This document shows, in pieces, positions 9,408 through 16,710 of a DNA stretch of 64,000 nucleotides. Source of the DNA: Schaalia georgiae DSM 6843 (GTDB lineage: Bacteria; Actinomycetota; Actinomycetes; Actinomycetales; Actinomycetaceae). A program made the translations under genes and the position numbers. The DNA lies in contig NZ_AUBM01000006.1 of NCBI RefSeq assembly GCF_000429245.1, positions 1 through 64,000 on the forward strand, read 5' to 3'. The first letter of the stretch is position 1, and every line of letters starts with the position of its first letter. The notes beneath the pieces are model-generated. The model ran no database searches and was not told where the DNA came from. It saw only the letters and a list, made by a program, of their open reading frames with translations.

Positions 9408-10214
9408 ATGAGCGACACCGACAAGGAACCAACCACCACCGCCCCCCAGGGGCGCGCCCCCTCGGGCTCCCCCCTGGTCATCGTGCTCGTCGCGGTCATC
9501 GCGGTACTCGCCGTCGTCGTCGCGTACCTGGTGTGGGAACGCGACGACTCCCCCGCCGAGTCCGGGGCCTCCCCGGCCACCTCGGCCCCCGCTTCGGAGT
9601 CGGCCAGCCCCGAACCCACCTCCGCCCCCGCTGTGACGGACCCGAAGGCCCTCGAGCTCATCCGCTCACTGCCCAAGCGCGACTCCTCGGACGCCCAGGC
9701 CAAGGGGCGCACGGACGCCACCGTCGTCATGGTGCTCTACTCCGATTTCGCGTGCCCGTACTGCACGCTCCTCGCACAGCAGGTCGAGCCCCAGTTGGCC
9801 GACCTGGTCGAGGACGGGACCCTGCGGATCGAGTGGCGGGATCTCGCCCAGATCAGCGAGACCTCGCCACTGGCCGCGCAGGCCGGCCTCGCCGCGGCGG
9901 AGCAGGGCAGGTTCTGGGAGTTCCACGACGCCGTCTACGCGGCGGCGGACCCCTCCGACCACCCCACGTACACGACCGATTCACTCGTGGAGTTCGCCAA
10001 GACCGCGGGCGTGCCTGACATCGACCAGTTCACTGCGACGATGAACGACGCCCACACCGCGGAGAAGGTCACCAAGGCGGCGGACGACGCCCACGGCATG
10101 GGGATCTCCTCAACGCCCTTCATGATCATCGGGAACGCCGTGATCCCCGGATACCGCGACGCCGCGTTCGTGCGCCAAACGGTCATCGACCAGGCGGCGG
10201 AGTCCGCCCAGTAG
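9408..10214 (+). CDS. Membrane-anchored DsbA-like thiol-disulfide oxidoreductase
   Basis: A 268-residue protein with a short cytoplasmic N terminus, one signal-anchor helix at about residues 20-44 (PLVIVLVAVIAVLAVVVAYLVW), a Ser/Ala/Pro-rich linker, and an extracytoplasmic thioredoxin-fold domain. The active site is Cys116-Pro-Tyr-Cys119 in YSDFACPYCTLL; the cis-Pro region is GISSTPFMIIG. This fits the DsbA-like family that forms or rearranges disulfides in exported actinobacterial proteins. The ATG follows AGGAACACAT. It is monocistronic and ends toward groES at a shared hairpin. A partner VKOR or DsbB is not in the window. Confidence 0.85.
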   Translation: MSDTDKEPTTTAPQGRAPSGSPLVIVLVAVIAVLAVVVAYLVWERDDSPAESGASPATSAPASESASPEPTSAPAVTDPKALELIRSLPKRDSSDAQAKGRTDATVVMVLYSDFACPYCTLLAQQVEPQLADLVEDGTLRIEWRDLAQISETSPLAAQAGLAAAEQGRFWEFHDAVYAAADPSDHPTYTTDSLVEFAKTAGVPDIDQFTATMNDAHTAEKVTKAADDAHGMGISSTPFMIIGNAVIPGYRDAAFVRQTVIDQAAESAQ

Positions 10215-10240
10215 GCGCCCCCGCCCCCACGCGCAACGCA

Positions 10241-10279
10241 CTGCGGGCCCGGACCCCGGGGAGGGATTCGGGCCCGCAG
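10241..10279. terminator. Bidirectional hairpin between the DsbA-like gene and groES
   Basis: CTGCGGGCCCG at 10241-10251 pairs perfectly with CGGGCCCGCAG at 10269-10279. It lies between two convergent genes and could terminate both. No T-tract is present on either side. Confidence 0.65.
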
Positions 10280-10335
10280 GCTCCCGCGGCCCGTCCGGGC
10301 GCGCGGACGGCCCCGCGAAGCGGGACCGTCTGGGC

Positions 10336-10632
10336 TCAGCGCTCGACGACGGCCAGGACGTCGCGCGAGGAGAGGATCTGGTACTCCTGACCCTCGTACT
10401 TGACCTCGGTGCCGCCGTAGCGGGAGTAGATCACGGTGTCGCCGACCTTGACGTCGACGGGCACACGGTTGCCGTTGTCGTCAACGCGACCGGGGCCCAC
10501 GGCGATGACCTCGCCCTCCTGGGGCTTCTCCTTGGCGGTGTCAGGGATGACCAGGCCGGAAGCGGTGGTCTGCTCGGCCTCGACCTGACGGATGACGATA
10601 CGGTCCTCGAGGGGCTTGATGGAGATCGACAC
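10336..10632 (-). CDS. groES: Co-chaperonin GroES
   Basis: A 98-residue 10-kDa chaperonin that caps GroEL in the cytoplasm. It has the N-terminal [10 protein letters not shown], the mobile loop [18 protein letters not shown], and [21 protein letters not shown]. The start is the GTG at 10632, giving the usual GroES N terminus and length; GGAAC precedes it. The open frame continues far upstream but that part is antisense to the methyltransferase gene. No groEL follows, so groES stands alone here. A CIRCE element upstream points to HrcA-controlled heat induction. Confidence 0.97.
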   Translation of the reverse strand: MSISIKPLEDRIVIRQVEAEQTTASGLVIPDTAKEKPQEGEVIAVGPGRVDDNGNRVPVDVKVGDTVIYSRYGGTEVKYEGQEYQILSSRDVLAVVER

Positions 10633-10733
10633 TGTCGTTCCTTTTCTCTTGCGAAGAACTCTTTCGTCCCTTCCCTGCCGTCGCGGGGGCCAGGTGCGGG
10701 ACCGGTGGCGGCCTTGGCCGCTATCCGTGTAAG

Positions 10734-10763
10734 AGTCTAGGCACGCCCCTGGCACTCGGGCAA
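10734..10763 (-). promoter_or_regulatory. groES promoter
   Basis: On the minus strand TTGCCC (10758-10763) and TAGACT (10734-10739) are 18 bases apart. The -35 element lies inside the CIRCE inverted repeat, so a bound HrcA would block RNA polymerase. The leader is about 95 bases. Confidence 0.65.
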
Positions 10764-10775
10764 GCCGAGTGCCAA
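10749..10775 (-). promoter_or_regulatory. CIRCE element (HrcA operator) of groES
   Basis: On the minus strand TTGGCACTC, nine bases, then GAGTGCCAG. This matches the CIRCE consensus (TTAGCACTC-N9-GAGTGCTAA) with one mismatch in the first arm and two in the second, at the exact 27-bp length. It overlaps the groES -35. Confidence 0.92.
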
Positions 10776-10844
10776 TCCGGGCGGGGCGTTCAGCCCTGAG
10801 CGCACCGCCCGCGCCGCCTCGCCGCCCCCGCCCCTCCCCCATGG

Positions 10845-10850
10845 CACAAT
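10845..10850 (+). promoter_or_regulatory. Candidate -10 of the methyltransferase gene (leaderless)
   Basis: CACAAT lies seven bases before the GTG at 10858 and no Shine-Dalgarno sequence is present. This spacing fits a leaderless transcript. The upstream groES promoter faces the other way about 70 bases off. Confidence 0.4.
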
Positions 10851-10857
10851 CGGGCGT

Positions 10858-12090
10858 GTGAACAGCGCGCTCGCCCCCGTACTCACCTCGCCCGGCTGGG
10901 ACATCCTGCGCTCCTTGGGCGAGCGCACATCCCCGGGCACGGACCTCGACCTCCTCGGCGCCTCCCTGCGCAGGGCGGGGACGCCCGCCGATATCGTCTC
11001 GGCGGTGCTCACACAACTGGAACTGCGTTCCGCCGCCCACGCCAAGTTCGGCCCCTACGCGGACTCCATGGTCTTCACGCGCGATGGCCTCGAGCAGGCG
11101 ACCCGCCTGGTGGTCGCCGCCCACCACGCCCGCCGTTTCCGCGAGGCGGGGGCCTCGTTCGTCGCGGACCTGGGCTGCGGCATCGGCGGGGACGCGCTCG
11201 CCATCGCGGGCCTGGGCCTGCGGATCCTGGCGGTCGACCGCGACCAGGACGCCGCGGCCGCCGCCGCCATCAACCTGCGGCACTTCGATGAGGCGGGCGT
11301 CCTGCGCGGGGACGTGACCGAACTGGACATGGCGGACCTGCGGGGCCAGGGGGTCGACGCCATCTTCGCCGACCCTGCGCGGCGCACGGGAGCTGGGGGC
11401 GGGTCGCGGCGCATCGCCGACCCCGAGCAGTGGTCCCCTCCCCTGTCCGCCGTGTGGCGGTGGCGGAGCAGCTTCGAGCGCGTCGGCGTGAAACTCGCGC
11501 CCGGGATCGCCCACAGCGCACTGCCCGCCGACTGCCACGCCCAGTGGGCGAGCGTGGACGGGGACCTGGTGGAGGCGTCCGTGTGGACCCCGGCCCTGGC
11601 GCCGGAGGGCCCAGGGCGCAGTGCCCTCGTCATCACGGGGGCGGGCGCGCGCGTCCTCGCCGACCCGGCGACCGCCTCCGCCGACGCGCCCGTGCGCCAG
11701 GCCCCCTCCGGGGAGCTCGGCGCCGTCCTGGCCGAGCCCGACCCGGCGGTCATCCGGTCGGGCGGGCTGGCCCACCTGGCAGACTCCATTGGCGCCCGCC
11801 TGATCGACCCGCGCATCGCCTACCTCACGGCGGACGACATCGCCGCCAGCCCACTGCTGAGCCGTTTCGAGGTGGTCGCCCGCACCGCGCTGCGCGCCAA
11901 GGCGGTGTCCGCTGCCCTGCGGCCCCTGGGAGTCGGCTCCGTGGAAGTCAAGAAGCGCGGGGCGGACATCGACCCGGCCGCGCTGCGCAAGAGACTGGAC
12001 CTGACCCCGGGCGGCCCGGGCGCCACCGTCTTCGCGACCCGCGTCGGCGGACGCCACTGCGCCATTATCGCGAGGCGCCTGGCGGACTGA
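10858..12090 (+). CDS. SAM-dependent methyltransferase, THUMP-like domain
   Basis: A 410-residue class I methyltransferase of an actinobacterial family with a C-terminal THUMP-like domain. The SAM-binding motif I is [16 protein letters not shown] (from about residue 101), followed by [10 protein letters not shown] and a [10 protein letters not shown] segment. The C-terminal part ends with [16 protein letters not shown] and [15 protein letters not shown], typical of the family. The substrate is probably RNA, but this is not shown. The start is GTG at 10858; there is no ribosome site and a -10-like hexamer is seven bases upstream. It is divergent from groES. Confidence 0.8.
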   Translation: MNSALAPVLTSPGWDILRSLGERTSPGTDLDLLGASLRRAGTPADIVSAVLTQLELRSAAHAKFGPYADSMVFTRDGLEQATRLVVAAHHARRFREAGASFVADLGCGIGGDALAIAGLGLRILAVDRDQDAAAAAAINLRHFDEAGVLRGDVTELDMADLRGQGVDAIFADPARRTGAGGGSRRIADPEQWSPPLSAVWRWRSSFERVGVKLAPGIAHSALPADCHAQWASVDGDLVEASVWTPALAPEGPGRSALVITGAGARVLADPATASADAPVRQAPSGELGAVLAEPDPAVIRSGGLAHLADSIGARLIDPRIAYLTADDIAASPLLSRFEVVARTALRAKAVSAALRPLGVGSVEVKKRGADIDPAALRKRLDLTPGGPGATVFATRVGGRHCAIIARRLAD

Positions 12091-12689
12091 GGGGCCGGTT
12101 GATCGAGGGCGGGGGTTGGGTTCTGGAAGCGGGCGTATGGCCCAGAGCGCCAAGCGCCCGGCCCTGCGGGAGGCATGCTGGTCGCCCCGCCCGCCCGGGC
12201 ACGCCAACGGGGGCGATCCAAAATGCGTCTGGGTTTCGCTGTTTTCGGCGGGCTCTGCACGGGAGTGGTCCAAAATGCGTCTGGGTTTCACGGTTTGAGT
12301 CGGAAATGGGCGGATCCGGTCAGACTCAGACGCATTTTGGACCACATGCCCGCCAAGCCCCCATTTCCGCCCGAGACTCAGACGCATTTTGGACCACCGA
12401 CCCCTCGCGCACTCCAGTATCCGCGCTACCGGTGGACTCCAACGCTCAACTCGTCGTTGACGGCCCGGGCCAGAGGCACTGGTTCAGCTCGAACAACGGC
12501 GACGAGTTGTCCTTTGACGGCCCCTCCCCGCCACACCCCGACGGCGGCTGCCGCCTCGTGCCGGAGAACCCCGTAGACAAGGCTGCCCCACTCGCGACGC
12601 ACGGCGAGACGCATGTCAACCGCGCAAATCCTGCCGTCCGGCCCCGCGGCTGGGAGACTAGGGGACGCAGGCACGAGAAGGAGGCCCCG
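12091..12689. other. 600-base intergenic region holding an opposed-repeat element
   Basis: No gene is supported here. The main content is the four-copy repeat element at 12218-12396. The remainder (12397-12689) is GC-rich with two short TTGACGGCCC-like strings near 12456 and 12512 that could belong to promoter regions of the downstream ligase gene, without convincing -10 partners. Confidence 0.5.
12218..12396. repeat. Four-copy opposed-repeat element (2 forward, 2 inverted)
   Basis: The core CCAAAATGCGTCTG occurs forward at 12218-12231 and 12270-12283, and inverted (CAGACGCATTTTGG) at 12327-12340 and 12379-12392. Forward copies continue GGTTTC; inverted ones are flanked by AGACT. The spacing within each pair is 52 bases. 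The inverted copies and the inner forward copy are bordered by TGGT. The whole block could fold as one long nested hairpin, copy 1 with copy 4 and copy 2 with copy 3. GGAAATGGGCGG at 12302-12313 also has an inverted near-match at 12361-12371. It resembles REP/BIME-type elements but matches none I know. Confidence 0.8.
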
Positions 12690-13871
12690 ATGCCCCTGCC
12701 ATTCGGCCGGTCCGCCCGGTCCACCCTCGGAGTCGAATGGGAACTCCAACTGGTCGACCAGGACTCCCACGACCTGCGCCAGAGCGCGGACGCCGTCATC
12801 GACCAAGCCACCGTCGACGGTGAGCTCTTCACGGGAATCCACCGCGAGATGCTGCTCAACACCATCGAGGTCACCTCCAAGCCCCGGGCCACCGTGGCCG
12901 ACTGCTTGGCCGACATCACCTCGTGCGTCGACTTCCTCTCCCCCATCGCCCGTCGGCTGCGCATCGCCCTCGCCGCCGCGGGCACCCACCCCTTCGCGCG
13001 CCCCGGGCGCCAGCGCGTCACCAACAGTCGGCGCTACGCCCAACTGGTCGAGCGCACCCAGTACTGGGGCCGCCAGATGCTCCTGTACGGCGTCCACGTC
13101 CACGTGGGGGTGGAGGACCGCGACAAGGTCCTGCCCATCCAAGCGGCGCTGTCGACCCACCTGGGGCACCTGCAGGCCATCGCCGCCTCCTCCCCCTACT
13201 GGGCGGGCGTCGACACCGGCTACGCCTCGAACCGCGCGATGGTCTTCCAGCAGCTGCCCACAGCCGGGATCCCCCGCCACTTCGACACGTGGGACGCCCT
13301 GGAGAGCTACACGGAAGACATGATCCGCACCGGCGTCATCAAGGGCTTCGACGAGGTGCGCTGGGACATCCGCCCCTCTCCCGCTTTCGGGACCGTTGAG
13401 AACCGGGTGTTCGACGCGGCGACCAACATCCTCGAAGTGGGGGTCTTCGCCGCCCTCACCCACGTCCTCGTCGAGCACTTCTCCCGCATGTACGACGCGG
13501 GCGAAGCCCTGCCCGTCCTGCCGGACTGGTTCATCGCCGAGAACAAGTGGCGCTCCGCGCGCTACGGCATGGACGCCGAACTGATCCTGGACCCGCAGGG
13601 CACCACCGAGCCCGCGCGCGACACCTTCGCGCGCCTGGCCGAGGAGCTGGCGCCCATCGCCTCGGACCTGGGGTGCGCGCAGGAGTTCGACGGGATCGGG
13701 ACGATCCTGGGCGTCGGAGCCGCCTACGAGCGCCAGCGCGCCGCCTTCGCGGCCGCCCGACCGGGCGAGGGCCTGGACGCGGTTGTCTCCCTCATGTGCG
13801 CCGAGATGGAGGCGGGCCGCCCCCTCAGTCTTGCGGAGTTCGCGACATTGCAGGTCCCCGACCTGGGATAA
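12690..13871 (+). CDS. Carboxylate-amine ligase, glutamate-cysteine ligase type 2 family (YbdK-like)
   Basis: A 393-residue member of the GCS2 family. Diagnostic segments are TLGVEWELQLVD near the N terminus, HREMLLNTIEVTSKP, GVHVHVGVEDRDK, SNRAMVFQQLP, and EVRWDIRPSPAFGTVENRVFD. Family members have weak gamma-glutamylcysteine ligase activity in vitro; their real role is often unknown. The ATG at 12690 has AGAAGGAGG six bases upstream; the much longer open frame reading through from the previous gene is an artefact. It is probably monocistronic, after the repeat element and before the MprF-like gene. Confidence 0.85.
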   Translation: MPLPFGRSARSTLGVEWELQLVDQDSHDLRQSADAVIDQATVDGELFTGIHREMLLNTIEVTSKPRATVADCLADITSCVDFLSPIARRLRIALAAAGTHPFARPGRQRVTNSRRYAQLVERTQYWGRQMLLYGVHVHVGVEDRDKVLPIQAALSTHLGHLQAIAASSPYWAGVDTGYASNRAMVFQQLPTAGIPRHFDTWDALESYTEDMIRTGVIKGFDEVRWDIRPSPAFGTVENRVFDAATNILEVGVFAALTHVLVEHFSRMYDAGEALPVLPDWFIAENKWRSARYGMDAELILDPQGTTEPARDTFARLAEELAPIASDLGCAQEFDGIGTILGVGAAYERQRAAFAAARPGEGLDAVVSLMCAEMEAGRPLSLAEFATLQVPDLG

Positions 13872-13914
13872 TGGGGTAACTCTTTCCTGAAAACCGACAC
13901 TCAGGGAGCCGCGT

Positions 13915-13920
13915 TAGAAT
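13915..13920 (+). promoter_or_regulatory. Candidate -10 of the MprF-like gene
   Basis: TAGAAT at 13915-13920 is a 5/6 match to the -10 consensus and lies about 100 bases before the ATG at 14022. No good -35 is seen 17 bases upstream. It would give a leader of about 95 bases. Confidence 0.35.
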
Positions 13921-14021
13921 ACGCTTGCAGTCGCGCGGCCCCGCAGGGCCCGACACGGGCGCCCCCAGCTCCGCGCAGCCACGGCCAAACGCCACCCAAG
14001 GCCCGACGTCAAAAGGAACAC

Positions 14022-16676
14022 ATGCCGACCAATGAGGGCGCCCAACTGCGCCGCGCGAACGAGGAACAGCGCACGCCCAACACTAACGGGGAACAGCGCG
14101 ACCCCGGTGCCAACGAGGAACAGCGCCAACCCTGCGAGCAGGCGCCCTCCGGTGTCGCGCGCCTGGGCAGGAGTGCCCGCAGATGGGCGGCGACCGTGGG
14201 GCAGTGGTCCGCCACGGCGGTCCGGTTGGGCATGAGGTGGCTCCGCTCCGTCCCCGCCACGCGCGCCGTCGCGGCAGCCCTGCTGGTCGGAGTGGCAGTC
14301 TGCCTGACCTGGTCCGACGCTTTCCCTCTGGGGTCCGCTTCCGCTGACCCCGCCCACTGGTGGAGCCTGGTCACTGCGCCCTTCGTGTTCCCCCGCACAT
14401 CGATGGAGACGGTGCTACTCATCGTGCTGGCGCTCGTCGTCCTGGGCGGCATGGCGGAGCACCGCGTCGGCTCCCGGCGGTGGCTGGCCGCCGCCCTGAT
14501 CGCCCCCGCCGCCGCCATTGCCACCACATGGCTGCTGGCGCCCCTCATCCAGGAATGCCTGCCCGAGTGGGGCGCCTCCCTGGACCGCGGCACCATCTGG
14601 GGCGCGGGCCCCATGATCGTGGGCCTGACGGGCCCGGTCATCGAGAGCCTCGGCCGCGGATGGCGGTGGCGCGCCCGCTTCCTGCTCATCGGCGTCCTCG
14701 CCCTCTCCGCGAGCATCATCGGCTCCATGGACACCTTCACGCGCCTGTGGGCGGGGGTGTACGGCCTGGTCATCGGCAGGATCGCCTACCGCGGCAGGCG
14801 CGAGGAGGACGCCTCCACGCACGACATCGTCATCCACCGCCAGATCGTGTCCCTGACCGTCGTGTGCTGGACGGTCGCAGCCGCCCTCACCATCTTCTCG
14901 ACGACGCTGCGCGGCCCCCTGGCAGAGATGCGCTGGTCCGTGGCACCCGGGTGGTGGATGCTCGGGCGCGCCAGCGTCGGCTCCACCCTGCTGGCGCTCA
15001 TGCCCGTCCTCCTCCAGCTCGTCCTCGCCTACGGGCTGCGCCGGGGACGGCGCTTCGCGATGATCGGCACCCTGGTACTCCAAGGGTGCCTGGCCCTCAG
15101 CTCCGCCGTCGGCGCGCTCGTCATGGAGATCGCCGCCACCCGGGAGCTGCGGTACCTCGCCGACGACGCCTCGGCGAGCGTCATCACCAACACCACGCAG
15201 TTCCTACTGGTCCCCGTCACCCTCAACCTGCTGCTCTGCGCCATCGTCGCCTGGTCACGCAAGGCGTTCACCCTTCGCTCGCGCCCGGGCACCGTGCGCG
15301 CCATGGCGGCGCGGTGGGCCACCATGATGGGCGTGGTCGCCGCGATCAGCATCGGCCTGGGCCTGCTGGCCGCCGACTCCTACCTGCCCCTGGTCCTCGA
15401 CCAGGCCGTCCCCGACATCGAGATCCCCCGCGCCAGCGTCCTCGCAATACTGCACGACTACCTGCTGGCCCTGCTGCCCACTTCCACGGTCTCCATCTTC
15501 GAGCCCTCCCTGGAGCCCTTCACCCTGTTGGCCGAGGTCCCCGTCGTCTGGATGCCGCTGGTTGCGTGGGCGCTCAGCCTCGCCCTGGTGGGGCGCACCC
15601 TCGTCACACCCGCGCACACGCGCCAGGGGTCCGCCTCCCGCCTCGTCGAACTCATCCGCGCCGGCGGGGGCGGGACCCTCGCGTGGATGATGACGTGGCA
15701 GGGCAACTCAGTGTGGATCCGCGAGGATGACCGCGCGGGCGTGGCCTACCGCCCCGGCGGCGGCACCGCCCTGACGGTGACCGACCCCGTGTGCCCCTCC
15801 TCGCAGGTCTCCGCGACCATTGAGGAGTTCGCCGACTTCGCGTCGCACTCGGGGCTGACGCCGGCCATGTACTCCATCCACGAGCCCGTTGCCGAGGCCG
15901 CGCGGGGACTGGGGTGGACGGTCATGCAGGTGGCGGAGGAGTCCCTGCTGGACCTGCCCGGACTGGCTTTCAAGGGCAAGGTGTACCAGGACGTGCGCAC
16001 GGCCATGAACCACGCCAAGCGCGAGGGCGTGGAGGCCGTGTGGACCACGTGGGAGGAATGCCCGCAGGGGCGGCGCGACCAGATCGAGTCGATCAGCCGC
16101 GCGTGGAGCGCGGACAAGGCGCTGCCCGAGATGGGGTTCACCCTGGGCGGCCTCGACGAGCTGCGCGACCCGAGCACCCGCCTGCTCCTGGCCATCGACT
16201 CCGACGGCACCGTCCAGGCCGTCACCTCGTGGCTGCCCATCCACCGCCAAGGCGCGGTCGTCGGCCTCACCCTCGACGTCATGCGGCGACGCAAGGACGG
16301 GTGGCGTCCCGCCATCGACTTCCTGATCGCCCGCGCTGCCCTGTCCGCCCAGGAGGAGGGGCTCGAGGTCCTTTCGCTGTCAGGCGCCCCCCTTGCCCGC
16401 TCCCAGGAGGACGAATCCGGCTTCGGCCCCATGCTGGACGTCCTGGCTTCCATCCTGGAGCCCTTGTACGGCTTCTCCTCCCTCCACTCCTTCAAACGCA
16501 AGTTCAAACCCCGCCGCGAGCCCCTGTACTTGGCCGTCCCCGACGTCTCATCCCTGGGCACCGTCGGCGCGGCCATCGGCCACGCCTACGTGCCGAACAT
16601 GACGGCCGCTCAGACGGCGCGCCTGGCGGGTTCCGTGGCGGGCGGCGTGGCGGCAGCCGCAATCAAGGACAACTAG
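14022..16676 (+). CDS. MprF-like DUF2156 protein (putative lipid aminoacyltransferase)
   Basis: An 884-residue membrane protein. Residues 1-60 are hydrophilic with three 9-residue repeats (NEEQRTP-like). Residues about 75-540 hold a dozen or so hydrophobic helices. Residues about 550-860 are the cytoplasmic DUF2156/LPG-synthase C domain, with GNSVWIREDDRAGVAYR, AFKGKVYQDVRTAMNHAKREG, LRDPSTRLLLAIDSDG and SFKRKFKPRREPLYLAVPD. MprF-type proteins move an amino acid from aminoacyl-tRNA to a membrane lipid, which changes surface charge and resistance to cationic peptides. The amino acid and lipid are not predictable. AAGGA precedes the ATG. A membrane esterase follows 34 bases downstream, probably in one operon. 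Confidence 0.82.
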   Translation: MPTNEGAQLRRANEEQRTPNTNGEQRDPGANEEQRQPCEQAPSGVARLGRSARRWAATVGQWSATAVRLGMRWLRSVPATRAVAAALLVGVAVCLTWSDAFPLGSASADPAHWWSLVTAPFVFPRTSMETVLLIVLALVVLGGMAEHRVGSRRWLAAALIAPAAAIATTWLLAPLIQECLPEWGASLDRGTIWGAGPMIVGLTGPVIESLGRGWRWRARFLLIGVLALSASIIGSMDTFTRLWAGVYGLVIGRIAYRGRREEDASTHDIVIHRQIVSLTVVCWTVAAALTIFSTTLRGPLAEMRWSVAPGWWMLGRASVGSTLLALMPVLLQLVLAYGLRRGRRFAMIGTLVLQGCLALSSAVGALVMEIAATRELRYLADDASASVITNTTQFLLVPVTLNLLLCAIVAWSRKAFTLRSRPGTVRAMAARWATMMGVVAAISIGLGLLAADSYLPLVLDQAVPDIEIPRASVLAILHDYLLALLPTSTVSIFEPSLEPFTLLAEVPVVWMPLVAWALSLALVGRTLVTPAHTRQGSASRLVELIRAGGGGTLAWMMTWQGNSVWIREDDRAGVAYRPGGGTALTVTDPVCPSSQVSATIEEFADFASHSGLTPAMYSIHEPVAEAARGLGWTVMQVAEESLLDLPGLAFKGKVYQDVRTAMNHAKREGVEAVWTTWEECPQGRRDQIESISRAWSADKALPEMGFTLGGLDELRDPSTRLLLAIDSDGTVQAVTSWLPIHRQGAVVGLTLDVMRRRKDGWRPAIDFLIARAALSAQEEGLEVLSLSGAPLARSQEDESGFGPMLDVLASILEPLYGFSSLHSFKRKFKPRREPLYLAVPDVSSLGTVGAAIGHAYVPNMTAAQTARLAGSVAGGVAAAAIKDN

Positions 16677-16710
16677 TAAACGGTCGAACCAGAATCGAGA
16701 TAACGCATTG

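Noticed and set aside
10633-12387. Long N-terminal extension of groES
   Set aside because: GroES is about 98 residues, and the extension is antisense to the methyltransferase; the GTG at 10632 fits.
12218-12396. CRISPR-like array (20-base repeats with 28-base spacers)
   Set aside because: Only two copies per direction, the second pair is inverted, and there are no cas genes. It fits an opposed-repeat element better.
11430-12689. N-terminal extension of the YbdK-like ligase into the methyltransferase gene
   Set aside because: The extension is off-frame high-GC sequence and crosses the repeat element; the ATG at 12690 has a strong ribosome site and the normal family start.
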